From Planctomycetota bacterium (GTDB lineage: Bacteria > Planctomycetota > Phycisphaerae > Sedimentisphaerales > Anaerohalosphaeraceae): 64,000 bases of DNA. Position numbers and translations under genes: made by a program. Positions 43,447 through 52,542 of this stretch are shown piece by piece (the stretch's first letter is position 1; every line of letters starts with the position of its first letter). The stretch is taken from NCBI GenBank assembly GCA_016873215.1, contig VGXU01000006.1, positions 1 to 64,000 of the forward strand. Direction: 5' to 3'. The notes beneath the pieces were generated by a model. That model had not been told where the DNA came from and made no database searches. It saw only the letters and a list, made by a program, of their open reading frames with translations.

Positions 43447-44466
43447 TTATAATTGAATGACGTTGGCGCCCCAGGTCAGGCCGCCGCCGAATGCGACCAG
43501 CAGAACGATATCGCCTTTTTTAACTCTGCCGGTTCTGCGGGCTTCATCCAGCGCTATCGGAATCGAAGCTGCCGAGGTGTTGCCGTATTTATGGATGTTA
43601 ATGAATATCTGGTCGTCCGTGAAATGCAGACGTTTACCGACGGATTCGATAATGCGGGCGTTCATTTGATGTGGAATAAACAGGGCGATGTCTTCCACCC
43701 GGAGGTCGCATTTTTCGAGGCATTCGTTGACTAATTCGACAATTCGCCGAACCGCCACATGATAGACTTCCTTGCCGTTAATGTTCATGTAAACCATTTT
43801 CGGGTCAGCCAGCGGTTTGCTGACGGGATTGCGGGAACCGTAGGCTTTGCAATTGAGTGACGTCCATCCGGTGCCGTCCGAAAAGGCGGTACTGTACATC
43901 ACGCCCATCGAAGCGCCGGCATCGTCAGCCTTGAGAATTGCCGCTCCGGCGCCGTCGCCAAAAAGAATACAGCTGGCCCGGTCCGTGTAATCGGTAATGC
44001 GGGTCAGCGTCTCTGCGCCGATGACTAAAGCCGAGCGGTATCGGCCGGAACCGATATACTGCTGAGCGATGGCCAGGCCATAAACAAACCCGCTGCACGC
44101 CGCACACAAATCAAAAGCCCAGGCGTTGGTCGCCCCGATGGCGGCCTGGACGAAACAGGCTGTAGAAGGAAACACCATCTCCGGCGTGATGGTCGCCACG
44201 ATGATGATGTTCAACTCTTCGGGGTTCATCTTCGCGTCAGTCAGCGCCCGCCTTGCCGCCTCAGCGGCCAGCGTAGCCGTGGTTTCGCCCTCGGAGACGA
44301 CGTGACGCTCTTTAATCCCCGTTCGGGTGGAAATCCACTCGTCGGATGTCTCAATAATTTTCGTAAAATCCTCGTTGGTCAGGACTTTTTCAGGGACACA
44401 AGAACCCGTTCCCGCAATTACGGCACATGTCGGCACCGCGGACTGTACTGTTGGATTAGTCACCAT
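43447..44466 (-). CDS. fabH: Beta-ketoacyl-ACP synthase III
   Basis: 339 residues. The active-site Cys124 lies in AFDLCAACSGFVYG, His in FIPHQMNARI and Asn in HKYGNTSAASIP, the FabH triad. It starts fatty acid synthesis from acyl-CoA and malonyl-ACP. The start overlaps the plsX 3' end by 11 bp, indicating coupling. Confidence 0.95.
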   Translation of the reverse strand: MVTNPTVQSAVPTCAVIAGTGSCVPEKVLTNEDFTKIIETSDEWISTRTGIKERHVVSEGETTATLAAEAARRALTDAKMNPEELNIIIVATITPEMVFPSTACFVQAAIGATNAWAFDLCAACSGFVYGLAIAQQYIGSGRYRSALVIGAETLTRITDYTDRASCILFGDGAGAAILKADDAGASMGVMYSTAFSDGTGWTSLNCKAYGSRNPVSKPLADPKMVYMNINGKEVYHVAVRRIVELVNECLEKCDLRVEDIALFIPHQMNARIIESVGKRLHFTDDQIFINIHKYGNTSAASIPIALDEARRTGRVKKGDIVLLVAFGGGLTWGANVIQL

Positions 44467-45469
44467 TGGTATTTACCGTCGATTTAGCCAGGGCCTGAAC
44501 AATATGTTCGTTGATTTTTTTTTCCGAAAATGTCTTGCAGGCCAGAATGGCGTTTTTGATTGTGCGGGCTTTGCTGGAGCCATGACAAATCACGGACGTG
44601 CCGTCCACGCCCAGCAGCAGCGCTCCGCCGTATTCATGATAATCATACTTTTTGTAAATTTTCTTCACGACTGATTTGAACCAGAAAGCCAAAAGTTTAT
44701 TACGCTGCATCAATTCTTCGCGAATAACCTGAAACAGCATTCCCACCGCGCCTTCAGTCAGTTTCAGCACGACGTTGCCCACAAATCCTTCACAAATGAC
44801 GACGTCCGCTTTGCCCTGAAAGATGTCCCGTCCTTCGATGTTACCGACGAAATTCACATTCGGGTCGGATTTAATCATAGCACGGGTCTTTTTAATCAGG
44901 TCGGTGCCTTTGGCTTCTTCTTCGCCGATGTTCATAATGCCGACGCGCGGATTGGCGATACCCAGCATCAGGTTGGAATACGCTCCGGCCATCACGGCAT
45001 ACTGATACAAATGGATGGGCTTGCAGGCGATATTGGCGCCCACGTCGCACATCGTCACCGGGCCGTGATAGGTGGGCAAAACCACCGCAATGCCGGGACG
45101 AACCACGCCTTCAAGAGTACGCATTCGCAACTGAGAGCCGGCCACGCAGGCCCCCGTATTGCCCGCCGACAATACGGCGTCAACCTGTTTGTGGGAGGCC
45201 AGCCGGGTCATAATGGCAATGGAACTTTTGGGTTTCTTCCGCAGCGCATCGACGGGCGACTCATCCATGCCGATAACCTCAGGGGCGTGGATAATACGAA
45301 AGGTGTCAGGGCCGGCTTTGAGAGCCTGCAGATGAGAGCGTATCGTCGCTTCATTGCCTACCATCACCAGTTCGTCCTGCGAACCAAGCAAATCCTTTGC
45401 TTCCAGCGCACCGGCGATAATTTCGCCGGGGGCGTAATCTCCACCCATCGCGTCGATGGCAATCCGCAT
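44456..45469 (-). CDS. plsX: Phosphate acyltransferase PlsX
   Basis: 337 residues, standard length. IAIDAMGGDYAP opens the protein, and SAGNTGACVAGS, VGANIACKPIHLYQYAVM and GFVGNVVLKLTEG are family signatures. It makes acyl-phosphate from acyl-ACP for phospholipid synthesis. It follows rpmF by 3 bp. Confidence 0.95.
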   Translation of the reverse strand: MRIAIDAMGGDYAPGEIIAGALEAKDLLGSQDELVMVGNEATIRSHLQALKAGPDTFRIIHAPEVIGMDESPVDALRKKPKSSIAIMTRLASHKQVDAVLSAGNTGACVAGSQLRMRTLEGVVRPGIAVVLPTYHGPVTMCDVGANIACKPIHLYQYAVMAGAYSNLMLGIANPRVGIMNIGEEEAKGTDLIKKTRAMIKSDPNVNFVGNIEGRDIFQGKADVVICEGFVGNVVLKLTEGAVGMLFQVIREELMQRNKLLAFWFKSVVKKIYKKYDYHEYGGALLLGVDGTSVICHGSSKARTIKNAILACKTFSEKKINEHIVQALAKSTVNTNGD

Positions 45470-45472
45470 AAC

Positions 45473-45661
45473 TTACTCTTCGGCCTCCTTACCGAGTTTA
45501 AGCGTCATGTCCTTGTTGACATATCCGCATTCCGCGCAGGCGGCATGGGGCAGCTTGGCCGCCCCGCATTTCTTGCATAGCGAGTAATTCACCGGCTTGA
45601 GCGCCTTGTGAGCCTGACGCGAACGCTGCGTCGATTTACTTTTCTTCTTTGTTGGCAGCAT
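45473..45661 (-). CDS. rpmF: 50S ribosomal protein bL32
   Basis: 62 residues. MLPTKKKSKSTQRSRQAHKAL is basic, followed by a zinc ribbon CKKC and CAEC. rpmF-plsX-fab order is widespread and links ribosome and lipid synthesis. It is the first gene of the long minus-strand operon; no DUF177 gene lies upstream. Confidence 0.95.
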   Translation of the reverse strand: MLPTKKKSKSTQRSRQAHKALKPVNYSLCKKCGAAKLPHAACAECGYVNKDMTLKLGKEAEE

Positions 45662-45717
45662 ATAACTTCCTTAAACAACGATTTTTCTAAAGTACTTATT
45701 TTCAATGGGAGACCAGA

Positions 45718-45744
45718 CTTATATGAAATTCCATCGCTCGCCAA
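45718..45744 (-). promoter_or_regulatory. Possible promoter of the rpmF-fab operon
   Basis: Read on the minus strand, TTGGCG (45744-45739) and TATAAG (45723-45718) are 15 bp apart. The spacing is short and the call tentative. The 336 bp between rpmF and the next plus-strand gene carry no other supported gene. Confidence 0.3.
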
Positions 45745-45886
45745 AGGAATTCCGCAAATTTCTATACCAGACCGCCGGTGCGGAGTAAAGAAAAATATTA
45801 AAAGGCCTTTAGTTATCCGCAATAGGCCGAAATGTCAAGACACAATTTGAGAATGAAAAAAACTTGCCTTTGTAAAGGTTTTGCGG

Positions 45887-45915
45887 TTGAAATCAGCGGC
45901 TAAATAAGGTATGGT
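45887..45915 (+). promoter_or_regulatory. Putative promoter for the gene at 46010
   Basis: TTGAAA (45887-45892) and TATGGT (45910-45915) are 17 bp apart. A small hairpin GAGCC-CAAAA-GGCTC follows at 45929-45943 in the predicted leader. Confidence 0.5.
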
Positions 45916-46009
45916 ACTGTTTTTAATAGAGCCCAAAAGGCTCATAAAGCGATATAAGGCCGTAAAAAGGGATTTTATTTAGCCATAACAGGGATTAGTG
46001 GTCCGCGAA

Positions 46010-46912
46010 ATGAATCGGATTTCATTATACGAAGCGCTTCGGCGAAAAAACGATGCTGAAGGTCTCAATATGGCACCGCAGGGTCAGCCTGTGCCTAAGC
46101 AGGCCCCGCGAACAGAGCCGAAAATTCAGTTAAAGCAGCCGCCTAAGCAGGCCGCACAGGTGGTGCCGGAAAAAAAGACGTTGAAGTCTCCGATAAAGCT
46201 TATGTTGACGAAAAAAACGGCTCTTTTCCGTCAGCAAACGGCGTATCAGCAGGCTTGGGACTGGCTTAAAAAGGTTGTGCAAAGTAATCCCAGGCTGGCG
46301 GGCAAAATCGGGATTACCACGGGTATTATTATAGTGGTAATTTTGTTGGTTTTCTGGCTGAGAGGATTTGGCCAAAAAGAACAGGTGCAGCCGGTTGGGC
46401 GGACGACGGTAAAAAATGTCGAAAATCGAGCGGCTGAGAATAAACTGATAGTTCGGCAGATGCCGCCGGCGCCTGCCGCAACGCAGCAGAAAGAAAAACC
46501 GACGGCACAGCAGCAGTCGGGCGACTCTGCGAAGAGTCAGTTGCCTCCGGTTATTCAGAGCCGGCTTGAACAAAAACCGCCTGCGGAAACCAAGCCGCAG
46601 GAGCAGGCCAAACCGTCGAAACCGGTCGGCGACCATATTATTGTGATTGTCGCTTATACGAAACAGGAAGATTTGACGCCGGTTATGGCGTATTTTAAGA
46701 AAAATGGAGTCGAGACCGAGGTAGTCAAACAGGGCAGTTATTATCTGCTCGTGACTAAAGACCGATTTGAAAGCCCGGAACGAAGCGGGACCGACGGCTA
46801 CAAGATGAAACAGACGATTAAACGTCTTGGCGCCAATTATAAAGCGCCCGATGGATACGAAAGATTCAGCAGCACGCCGTTTCAGGATGTGTACGGAAAG
46901 AAAGTAAAATAG
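46010..46912 (+). CDS. Single-pass membrane protein with SPOR-like C-terminal region
   Basis: 300 residues from the ATG at 46010; a GTG at 45998 is also possible and has a weak GGGA upstream. A Gln/Pro/Lys-rich cytoplasmic part (residues 1-95) is followed by one membrane helix (IGITTGIIIVVILLVFWL, about 101-118), a Pro/Gln-rich linker, then a small alpha/beta region HIIVIVAYTKQEDLTPVMAYFKKNG and YYLLVTKDRFE resembling a SPOR fold. SPOR domains bind denuded glycan at the division site, but the match is by pattern only. It is followed after 22 bp by the small basic protein gene. Confidence 0.65.
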   Translation: MNRISLYEALRRKNDAEGLNMAPQGQPVPKQAPRTEPKIQLKQPPKQAAQVVPEKKTLKSPIKLMLTKKTALFRQQTAYQQAWDWLKKVVQSNPRLAGKIGITTGIIIVVILLVFWLRGFGQKEQVQPVGRTTVKNVENRAAENKLIVRQMPPAPAATQQKEKPTAQQQSGDSAKSQLPPVIQSRLEQKPPAETKPQEQAKPSKPVGDHIIVIVAYTKQEDLTPVMAYFKKNGVETEVVKQGSYYLLVTKDRFESPERSGTDGYKMKQTIKRLGANYKAPDGYERFSSTPFQDVYGKKVK

Positions 46913-46934
46913 AAAAAAGCAGGAGAAACACAGA

Positions 46935-47225
46935 ATGTCGATTGATCGTTCTTTGAAAGTAAAAGGCGCCTTGTCGAGGCATCGTAATGTGTTAAGCCGC
47001 GGCGAACGCATTGAAACCCTGAAACTGGAAGAACGCTTTACGGACGGCGATACCGTTATGGGACTTCCCAAGGTGGCGCACCGCAAGGCCGCCACAGGCA
47101 AGAAGGAAGCCAAGGTCAAGGTCGCCGCAACTCCGGAAGCTGAAGCTGCAGCCGCAGCGGGAACTCCCGCCGCGCCGCCAACCGCTCAGCCGCCGCAGCA
47201 AAAGAAGGCCGCGGCGAAAAAATAA
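46935..47225 (+). CDS. Small basic protein of the TIGR04137 (PVC) family
   Basis: 96 residues. The conserved core MSIDRSLKVKGALSRHRNVL, SRGERIETLKLEERFTDGD and VMGLPKVAHRK is the pattern of small basic proteins found in Planctomycetes, Verrucomicrobia and Chlamydiae. The tail is Ala/Lys/Pro-rich. The high basic content suggests RNA or ribosome association, but no function is established. It is a useful lineage marker. AGCAGGAGAAAC precedes the ATG, and a strong terminator follows. Confidence 0.88.
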   Translation: MSIDRSLKVKGALSRHRNVLSRGERIETLKLEERFTDGDTVMGLPKVAHRKAATGKKEAKVKVAATPEAEAAAAAGTPAAPPTAQPPQQKKAAAKK

Positions 47226-47254
47226 TCGCCGGATAACCTGCTATGGCAACTCAA

Positions 47255-47300
47255 AACCGCCCAGAGAATCGATATGCAAACGTCCTGTGGGCGGTTTTTT
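47255..47300 (+). terminator. Rho-independent terminator
   Basis: AACCGCCCA (47255-47263) pairs with TGGGCGGTT (47288-47296), followed by a T-run. It ends the two-gene unit starting at 46010. Confidence 0.85.
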
Positions 47301-47337
47301 CTGTGACCATTTATTGTGGATGGCAGGAGAACTCTGA

Positions 47338-48456
47338 ATGAGAGCATACCTTGCGGAACGAACGAAGTTAATTGACGCCAGCGGCATTCGGAAAGTATTC
47401 GCCCTGGCGGCTCAGTTGAAAGACCCGGTGAATTTTTCCATTGGTCAGCCGGACTTCGACGTGCCTGAAAAAGTGAAAGCCGCGGCAATCAAGGCGATTG
47501 AAAATGGGTTTAACCGTTATTCTCAAACCGCCGGCGAGCAGAAACTTTTAGACAAAATCCGCGGCAAAATATCAACTGATTACGGCTGGAAAAATCCTTC
47601 ACTGATAGTCACCAGCGGCGTCAGCGGGGGGCTGCTGCTGGCATTTTTGGCTACCGTCAATCCGGGTGATGAAATAATTGTCCCCGACCCTTACTTCGTG
47701 ATGTACAAGCACCTGGTCCGAATGCTGGGCGGCAAGTGTGTGTTTATCGATACCTATCCGGATTTCAAGCTGCCGGTCGAAAAAATTGAACGCGCTATTA
47801 CCGACAAAACAAAGCTGCTGGTTCTCAACTCCCCGGCCAACCCAACGGGAGCGGTTTATTCAAAGCAGGAAGTACAGTCTGTCGCGAAACTGGCCCAAAA
47901 ACACGGCATACTGGTTATCAGCGACGAAATCTACGAAGATTTTTGTTATGACGCCCCCTGTGAAAGTATCGGCCGGTATTACGACGGCTCATTGATTTTG
48001 AAGGGCTACAGCAAGAGTTATGCGATGACCGGCTGGCGGATGGGTTATGCCGCCGCGGCCGAGCCGCTCAAATCGCTGCTGGATAAGATGACTCAAATCC
48101 AGCAATACACGTTTGTCTGCGCGCCGACGCCGTTTCAGGTGGCCGCTGTTGAGGCCATGGATTTAGATATGAGCGGATATGTGGATATCTATCACAAAAA
48201 ACGCGATCGGATGGTCGAGGGTCTGAAAGGGTCTTTCAATTTAACCAAGCCCGGCGGGGCATTCTATATGTTTGCCAAAGCACCATCGTCATATCCCAAT
48301 GCCACGGTATTTGTGCAAAAGGCTATTGAAAATAACGTCCTGATTATTCCGGGCAATGTATTCAGCGAACAGGATACGCATTTTCGCATCAGTTACGCAA
48401 CTACGGATGAAAAAATCGAGCAGGGCATCAAGATATTGAACCGCCTGGCAAAGTAA
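47338..48456 (+). CDS. Class I/II aminotransferase (aspartate aminotransferase-like)
   Basis: 372 residues. A fold type I PLP enzyme: NFSIGQPDFDVPEKV near the start, LNSPANPTGAVYS, ISDEIYEDFCYD and the PLP lysine in LKGYSKSYAMTGWRMGYAAA; the carboxylate-binding Arg is in HFRISYATT. It resembles subgroup I-gamma aspartate aminotransferases, but substrate specificity cannot be read reliably. CAGGAGAACTCTG precedes the ATG. The 81 bp downstream hold the Pho-box-like site of the response regulator. Confidence 0.9.
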   Translation: MRAYLAERTKLIDASGIRKVFALAAQLKDPVNFSIGQPDFDVPEKVKAAAIKAIENGFNRYSQTAGEQKLLDKIRGKISTDYGWKNPSLIVTSGVSGGLLLAFLATVNPGDEIIVPDPYFVMYKHLVRMLGGKCVFIDTYPDFKLPVEKIERAITDKTKLLVLNSPANPTGAVYSKQEVQSVAKLAQKHGILVISDEIYEDFCYDAPCESIGRYYDGSLILKGYSKSYAMTGWRMGYAAAAEPLKSLLDKMTQIQQYTFVCAPTPFQVAAVEAMDLDMSGYVDIYHKKRDRMVEGLKGSFNLTKPGGAFYMFAKAPSSYPNATVFVQKAIENNVLIIPGNVFSEQDTHFRISYATTDEKIEQGIKILNRLAK

Positions 48457-48465
48457 AATAAAAGG

Positions 48466-48498
48466 CTAACACTTTCCTAATCAAATCGTAACAAAACA
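48466..48498 (+). promoter_or_regulatory. Pho box (three 11-bp repeats) before phoB
   Basis: CTAACACTTTC, CTAATCAAATC and GTAACAAAACA are in exact 11-bp register and are followed by GATAAT (48503-48508) as a -10 candidate. The same layout lies before pstS (52476) and, more weakly, before the porin (51065). PhoB/PhoP-family regulators are known to bind 11-bp direct repeats. Confidence 0.7.
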
Positions 48499-48537
48499 CC
48501 CTGATAATAGGGGCATTGTTGAAAGCAGGGAGATTGT

Positions 48538-49230
48538 ATGGCCGAAGAAAAAATTTTGATTGTTGAAGACGAAGACGATGTTCTGGAGCTGATTCGATAT
48601 AACCTCCAAAAGAACGGCTACCGAACGGACGCCGCCACGACCGGCCCGATTGCTTTAAGCATGGCCGAGGCAGTTAAACCGGATTTGATTCTGCTGGACC
48701 TTATGCTGCCGGGCTTTGATGGGCTGGAAGTCTGCCGGAATCTCAAAAAAGATCCCAAGACCAGCACCATTCCCATTATTATGGTCACTGCCAAAGGCAC
48801 GGAGGCTGATATTGTCGCCGGGCTGGAAATGGGTGCGGCGGATTATATTGCCAAGCCTTTCAGCCCGCGGGTGCTGCTGGCGCGAATTGGCGCGGTATTG
48901 CGTCGGAATCGAGCCGCCGAAGCGATAGACACATCCATGTTGCGAATTCACGATATCGAAATCGACAGCGGGCGACATCGCGTCACCGTCAAAAATAAAC
49001 CGGTGGATCTGACCAGCACGGAATTCGGCCTGTTGCGGTTTTTGGCTGCGCGTCCCGGATGGGTTTTTACACGATATCAGATTGTTGACGCCATTCACGG
49101 TTCCGATTATCCTGTGACGGACCGATCCATTGATGTGCAGATTGTCGGCCTGCGTAAGAAGCTTGGCTCGGCGGGTAAATATATTGAAACGGTTCGCGGC
49201 GTGGGATACCGGATGCAGGAAGATGATTAA
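48538..49230 (+). CDS. phoB: PhoB/PhoP-type response regulator
   Basis: 230 residues. The receiver domain has the acidic pocket VEDEDD, the phospho-acceptor Asp in LILLDLMLPG (near residue 54) and Lys in YIAKPFSPRVLL. The C-terminal winged helix is OmpR-type (LTSTEFGLLRFLAARPGWVFTR, DRSIDVQIVGLRKKLG, ETVRGVGYRM). It is followed by a histidine kinase and phosphate-uptake genes and has a Pho-box-like repeat before it, implying autoregulation under phosphate limitation. Confidence 0.93.
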   Translation: MAEEKILIVEDEDDVLELIRYNLQKNGYRTDAATTGPIALSMAEAVKPDLILLDLMLPGFDGLEVCRNLKKDPKTSTIPIIMVTAKGTEADIVAGLEMGAADYIAKPFSPRVLLARIGAVLRRNRAAEAIDTSMLRIHDIEIDSGRHRVTVKNKPVDLTSTEFGLLRFLAARPGWVFTRYQIVDAIHGSDYPVTDRSIDVQIVGLRKKLGSAGKYIETVRGVGYRMQEDD

Positions 49231-49257
49231 ATTCTCATCCGCGATGGAATCCGAAAT

Positions 49258-51036
49258 ATGAAAAAGCGTCTGTTATGGCAAATTTTTCCTTCATATCTGG
49301 TCATCACGCTTTTAGCGCTGATCGCTTTTGCAATTAATGTCTCTTTTTTAATAGACAGCCTCTTTATCAGCCAAACTCGCCAGACGCTGGAAGTTCGCGC
49401 CCAATTAGCCCGCGAAGTCATGGAAACATCCATTGATGCGATGAATCTGGCTCACATTGACGCAGCCTGTAAGAAACTCGGACAGGAAACCAAAACCCGC
49501 ATCACGGTGATTGAATCTTCCGGCCGGGTGCTGGGCGAATCGGACCGCGACCCTCAGACGATGGAAAGCCACTTGATGCGCCCGGAAGTGCAGCAGGCTC
49601 TGAAGGAGCAGGTCGGCTTCAATGTCCGTCCCAGCGCCACTCTGGAACAACGGATGATGTATGTCGCTGTTCCTGTTTTGCGCAATAATCAGGTCGTTGC
49701 TGTGGTGCGAACCTCAATTCCTCTGATTGAAATTCAACATACCCTGAGTGCATTGACCCATTCCGTGGTTCGTTACGGCATTATCATCGTACTGGTTCTG
49801 GCTGTAGTCAGTTTGTGGTATTCATGGGAATTATCCCGTCCATTGGTTTTATTGCAAAAAGGTGCGCAAGAATTTGCAAAAGGTCGATTGACACATAAAC
49901 TCGACGCCTCCGGCAAAGGCGAAATTGCCGAGCTTGCCAAGACCATGAATATGATGGCCGAAGAGCTTGACCGCAGGATTCAATCGACGGTACGCCAGCA
50001 GAACCAGCAGCAGGCCATGTTCACCGCAATGCTCGAAGGCGTCATTGCCTTTGATATATCCGGCAAATGCCTGACGCTCAATAAGGCCGCCGCAAAGATG
50101 CTGGGGCTTGATGCGTCCAAATCCGTCGGGCGGACGGCCGGGGAGCTGATTCGCAACAGTGAATTGCAGTTGTTTATTCAGAATGCACTTCAGTCCATAC
50201 AACCAACAGAGCAATTTATATTAATGTCCGAACCCGGCGGACAGGAATCGAATATACAAGCCAGCGCATCACCACTGCTGGATAATTTAAGCGATAACAT
50301 GGGTTCCTTGATTGTACTTAATGATATGACCCGTATTTATCGTCTGGAACAGGTTCGGCGGGACTTTGTTGCCAATGTTTCCCACGAGTTGAAAACGCCG
50401 ATTACGTCCATTCACGGGTTTATCGAGACCCTGCTGGATGGCGCCGTCGATAACCCTGAAAACGTAAAACGGTTTTTAAACATCGTTGCCCGGCAGACCG
50501 ACCGGCTTAATTCGATTATCGAAGATTTGCTGCTGCTGTGCGAATTGGAACAGCAGGATGAAACGGTTCGTGTCCCGCGCCAGGTGTGTATCATTCGTGA
50601 TATTCTGAACAGCGCCGTCGAACTTTGCCGGCACAAAGCCGACGAACGGACTATCCAGCTTGATGTCGAATGCCCGCCCGATTTAAAATCGAACGTCAAT
50701 GCGTCGCTGCTGGAACAGGCCGTATTGAACCTGGCCGACAATGCCGTCAAATACAGCAACCCCGGCGGGAAAGTGATTATCTCAGCCGGTACTGAACAGA
50801 ATAATTTAGTCATTCGCGTGCAGGATTTCGGCTGCGGCATCGCATCCGAACACCAAAGCCGCATTTTTGAACGTTTCTACCGCGTGGATAAGGCCCGCAG
50901 CAGGCAAATGGGCGGTACGGGGCTGGGGCTGGCGATAGTCAAACATATTGCCCAATATCATCAGGGCACGATTCGTGTCGAAAGTGCCATCGGCAAAGGC
51001 AGCACGTTTATTCTGAGCCTGCCGATGAGCCTGTAG
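49258..51036 (+). CDS. phoR: PhoR-type sensor histidine kinase
   Basis: 592 residues. Membrane segment 1 is near residues 10-35, an extracytoplasmic sensor part follows to about 160, and segment 2 is YGIIIVLVLAVVSLWYSW. HAMP (about 190-245) and PAS-like (about 250-360) regions lead to the HisKA dimer with the phospho-acceptor His in VSHELKTPITSI near residue 375. The HATPase has NLADNAVKYSNPGG and GTGLGLAIVKHIA. In phosphate sensing, PhoR activity is restrained by PstSCAB and PhoU, both encoded downstream. It lies 27 bp after phoB. Confidence 0.93.
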   Translation: MKKRLLWQIFPSYLVITLLALIAFAINVSFLIDSLFISQTRQTLEVRAQLAREVMETSIDAMNLAHIDAACKKLGQETKTRITVIESSGRVLGESDRDPQTMESHLMRPEVQQALKEQVGFNVRPSATLEQRMMYVAVPVLRNNQVVAVVRTSIPLIEIQHTLSALTHSVVRYGIIIVLVLAVVSLWYSWELSRPLVLLQKGAQEFAKGRLTHKLDASGKGEIAELAKTMNMMAEELDRRIQSTVRQQNQQQAMFTAMLEGVIAFDISGKCLTLNKAAAKMLGLDASKSVGRTAGELIRNSELQLFIQNALQSIQPTEQFILMSEPGGQESNIQASASPLLDNLSDNMGSLIVLNDMTRIYRLEQVRRDFVANVSHELKTPITSIHGFIETLLDGAVDNPENVKRFLNIVARQTDRLNSIIEDLLLLCELEQQDETVRVPRQVCIIRDILNSAVELCRHKADERTIQLDVECPPDLKSNVNASLLEQAVLNLADNAVKYSNPGGKVIISAGTEQNNLVIRVQDFGCGIASEHQSRIFERFYRVDKARSRQMGGTGLGLAIVKHIAQYHQGTIRVESAIGKGSTFILSLPMSL

Positions 51037-51064
51037 GTTGAAAACCCCGAAGTGGGTTTGTCTT

Positions 51065-51097
51065 TTAACCCATTTCTAATTTTATCCACACACATTT
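51065..51097 (+). promoter_or_regulatory. Weak Pho box before the porin gene
   Basis: TTAACCCATTT, CTAATTTTATC and CACACACATTT keep the 11-bp register of the sites at 48466 and 52476, although the third repeat is degenerate. It lies 95 bp before the porin start. Confidence 0.5.
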
Positions 51098-51191
51098 CAA
51101 ATACACCCCTCGTAGTCTGACCTCCAAAGAGAAAACCCGCGCGAAATCGGTTCGTGCAGGGACAGAGAAAATTCTTTTATGGAGGTATGCA

Positions 51192-52460
51192 ATGATCACA
51201 AACAAAGTACTAAGGATGGTAGTGATTGCCTGTCTGACGGCAATGGCTGGTTCGGCCTGGGCCGATGATACCACGGAGCTTCGCCAGCAGCTTCAGGAGC
51301 AGTACAAGGCCATCACGGAAATGCAGGCCAAGCTCATAAAGCTGGAGCAGGCCCAGACGGCCCAAAATGAAAAAATCGCGGCCATCAAGCCGGGCGAAAT
51401 GACCATCCCGGAAACCCTCAAATGGGTCGAGAAGCTCAAATTTTATGGCGATTTCCGCTATCGGTATGAGAATATCTCTTCCGAAAACAGCGGAACGGAG
51501 TCCGATGCCGTCAACCGCAATCGCATTCGCGTTCGTCTGGGCCTGACAGCACAGGTCAACGATGAAACGACTTTCGATATGCGGATTGCCACAGGTAAAA
51601 GCGACGACCCGGTATCGACCAATCAGAATATGGGCGATAGCTGGACGTATAAAGGCATCTGGCTTGACCGTGCGTATATGACATGGAAACCCGGTTCGGT
51701 GGAGGGCCTTTCCGTTTTGCTGGGCAAACTGGGCAATCCGTTTGTGACAGTTGGCAAAAATCAGCTTATATGGGACAGCGATTTGAGTATGGAAGGTATC
51801 GCGGCACAATATAATTTGAAGCTGTCGGATGCGACAAGCCTCTTTGCCAACGCCGGCGGATTTTATGTCCGGCTGGATGACAGTGATACTGATTCCATTT
51901 CCATGTTTGGCGCCCAGGGCGGCGTGACTCATCAATTTGATAAAGATAACAAACTAACTGCCGGTCTTGGTTATTTTGACTATGGCAATCTGGTCGGGGA
52001 AACCTATTTGCTTGGAACCAGCTCTAAAGGAAATAGTTATAGCGGCGGCTATCTTTATGATTATAATCTGTTTGAAGGCTTCGCCGAGTATAACACCAAA
52101 ATCGCGGGACTTCCGGTCGGCATTTACGGCGATTATGTCGTAAATACCGCCTCCAGCGTACAGGAAGACACCGGTTGGCTCATTGGTACGACGCTCAACA
52201 AATGCAAAGACCCCGGAAGCTGGGAATTCAGCTATGACTACCGCGACCTCGAAAAAGATGCCGTGATCGGCACATTCAGTGATTCGGACTTCATCGGCGG
52301 CGGAACGAATGGTAAAGGACATCGGTTCGGAGTTACCTATCAGTTGGCTAAAAACACCCAGGCCGGCGTCAGCTATTTTATGAACGACAAATACAACACA
52401 ACGACAAAAAATTACGACAATTACAATCGACTTCAGTTGGACGTGATGGTTAAGTTCTGA
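51192..52460 (+). CDS. Outer-membrane porin
   Basis: 422 residues. The signal peptide ends at SAWA. A short coiled coil (residues 26-62, ELRQQLQEQYKAITEMQAKLIKLEQ) precedes a region of alternating beta-strands with aromatic ends (FYGDFRYRYENIS onward) and a terminal Phe (LQLDVMVKF), the pattern of 16-strand putative porins. GGAGGT lies five bases before the ATG. Its place in the Pho locus and the weak Pho box suggest phosphate or phosphoester uptake across the outer membrane, like OprP/OprO, but the sequence does not prove selectivity. Confidence 0.85.
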   Translation: MITNKVLRMVVIACLTAMAGSAWADDTTELRQQLQEQYKAITEMQAKLIKLEQAQTAQNEKIAAIKPGEMTIPETLKWVEKLKFYGDFRYRYENISSENSGTESDAVNRNRIRVRLGLTAQVNDETTFDMRIATGKSDDPVSTNQNMGDSWTYKGIWLDRAYMTWKPGSVEGLSVLLGKLGNPFVTVGKNQLIWDSDLSMEGIAAQYNLKLSDATSLFANAGGFYVRLDDSDTDSISMFGAQGGVTHQFDKDNKLTAGLGYFDYGNLVGETYLLGTSSKGNSYSGGYLYDYNLFEGFAEYNTKIAGLPVGIYGDYVVNTASSVQEDTGWLIGTTLNKCKDPGSWEFSYDYRDLEKDAVIGTFSDSDFIGGGTNGKGHRFGVTYQLAKNTQAGVSYFMNDKYNTTTKNYDNYNRLQLDVMVKF

Positions 52461-52475
52461 AAAAATAGCAAATTG

Positions 52476-52508
52476 CTAACACTATCCTAACAATACGCTA
52501 ACAATTTC
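52476..52508 (+). promoter_or_regulatory. Pho box (three 11-bp repeats) before pstS
   Basis: CTAACACTATC, CTAACAATACG and CTAACAATTTC are three consecutive 11-bp repeats sharing CTAACA. A TAGAAA (52513-52518) follows as a possible -10. This is the clearest of the three sites. Confidence 0.75.
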
Positions 52509-52542
52509 AGAGTAGAAATTAAAGAAAGGAAAGGATAACACT

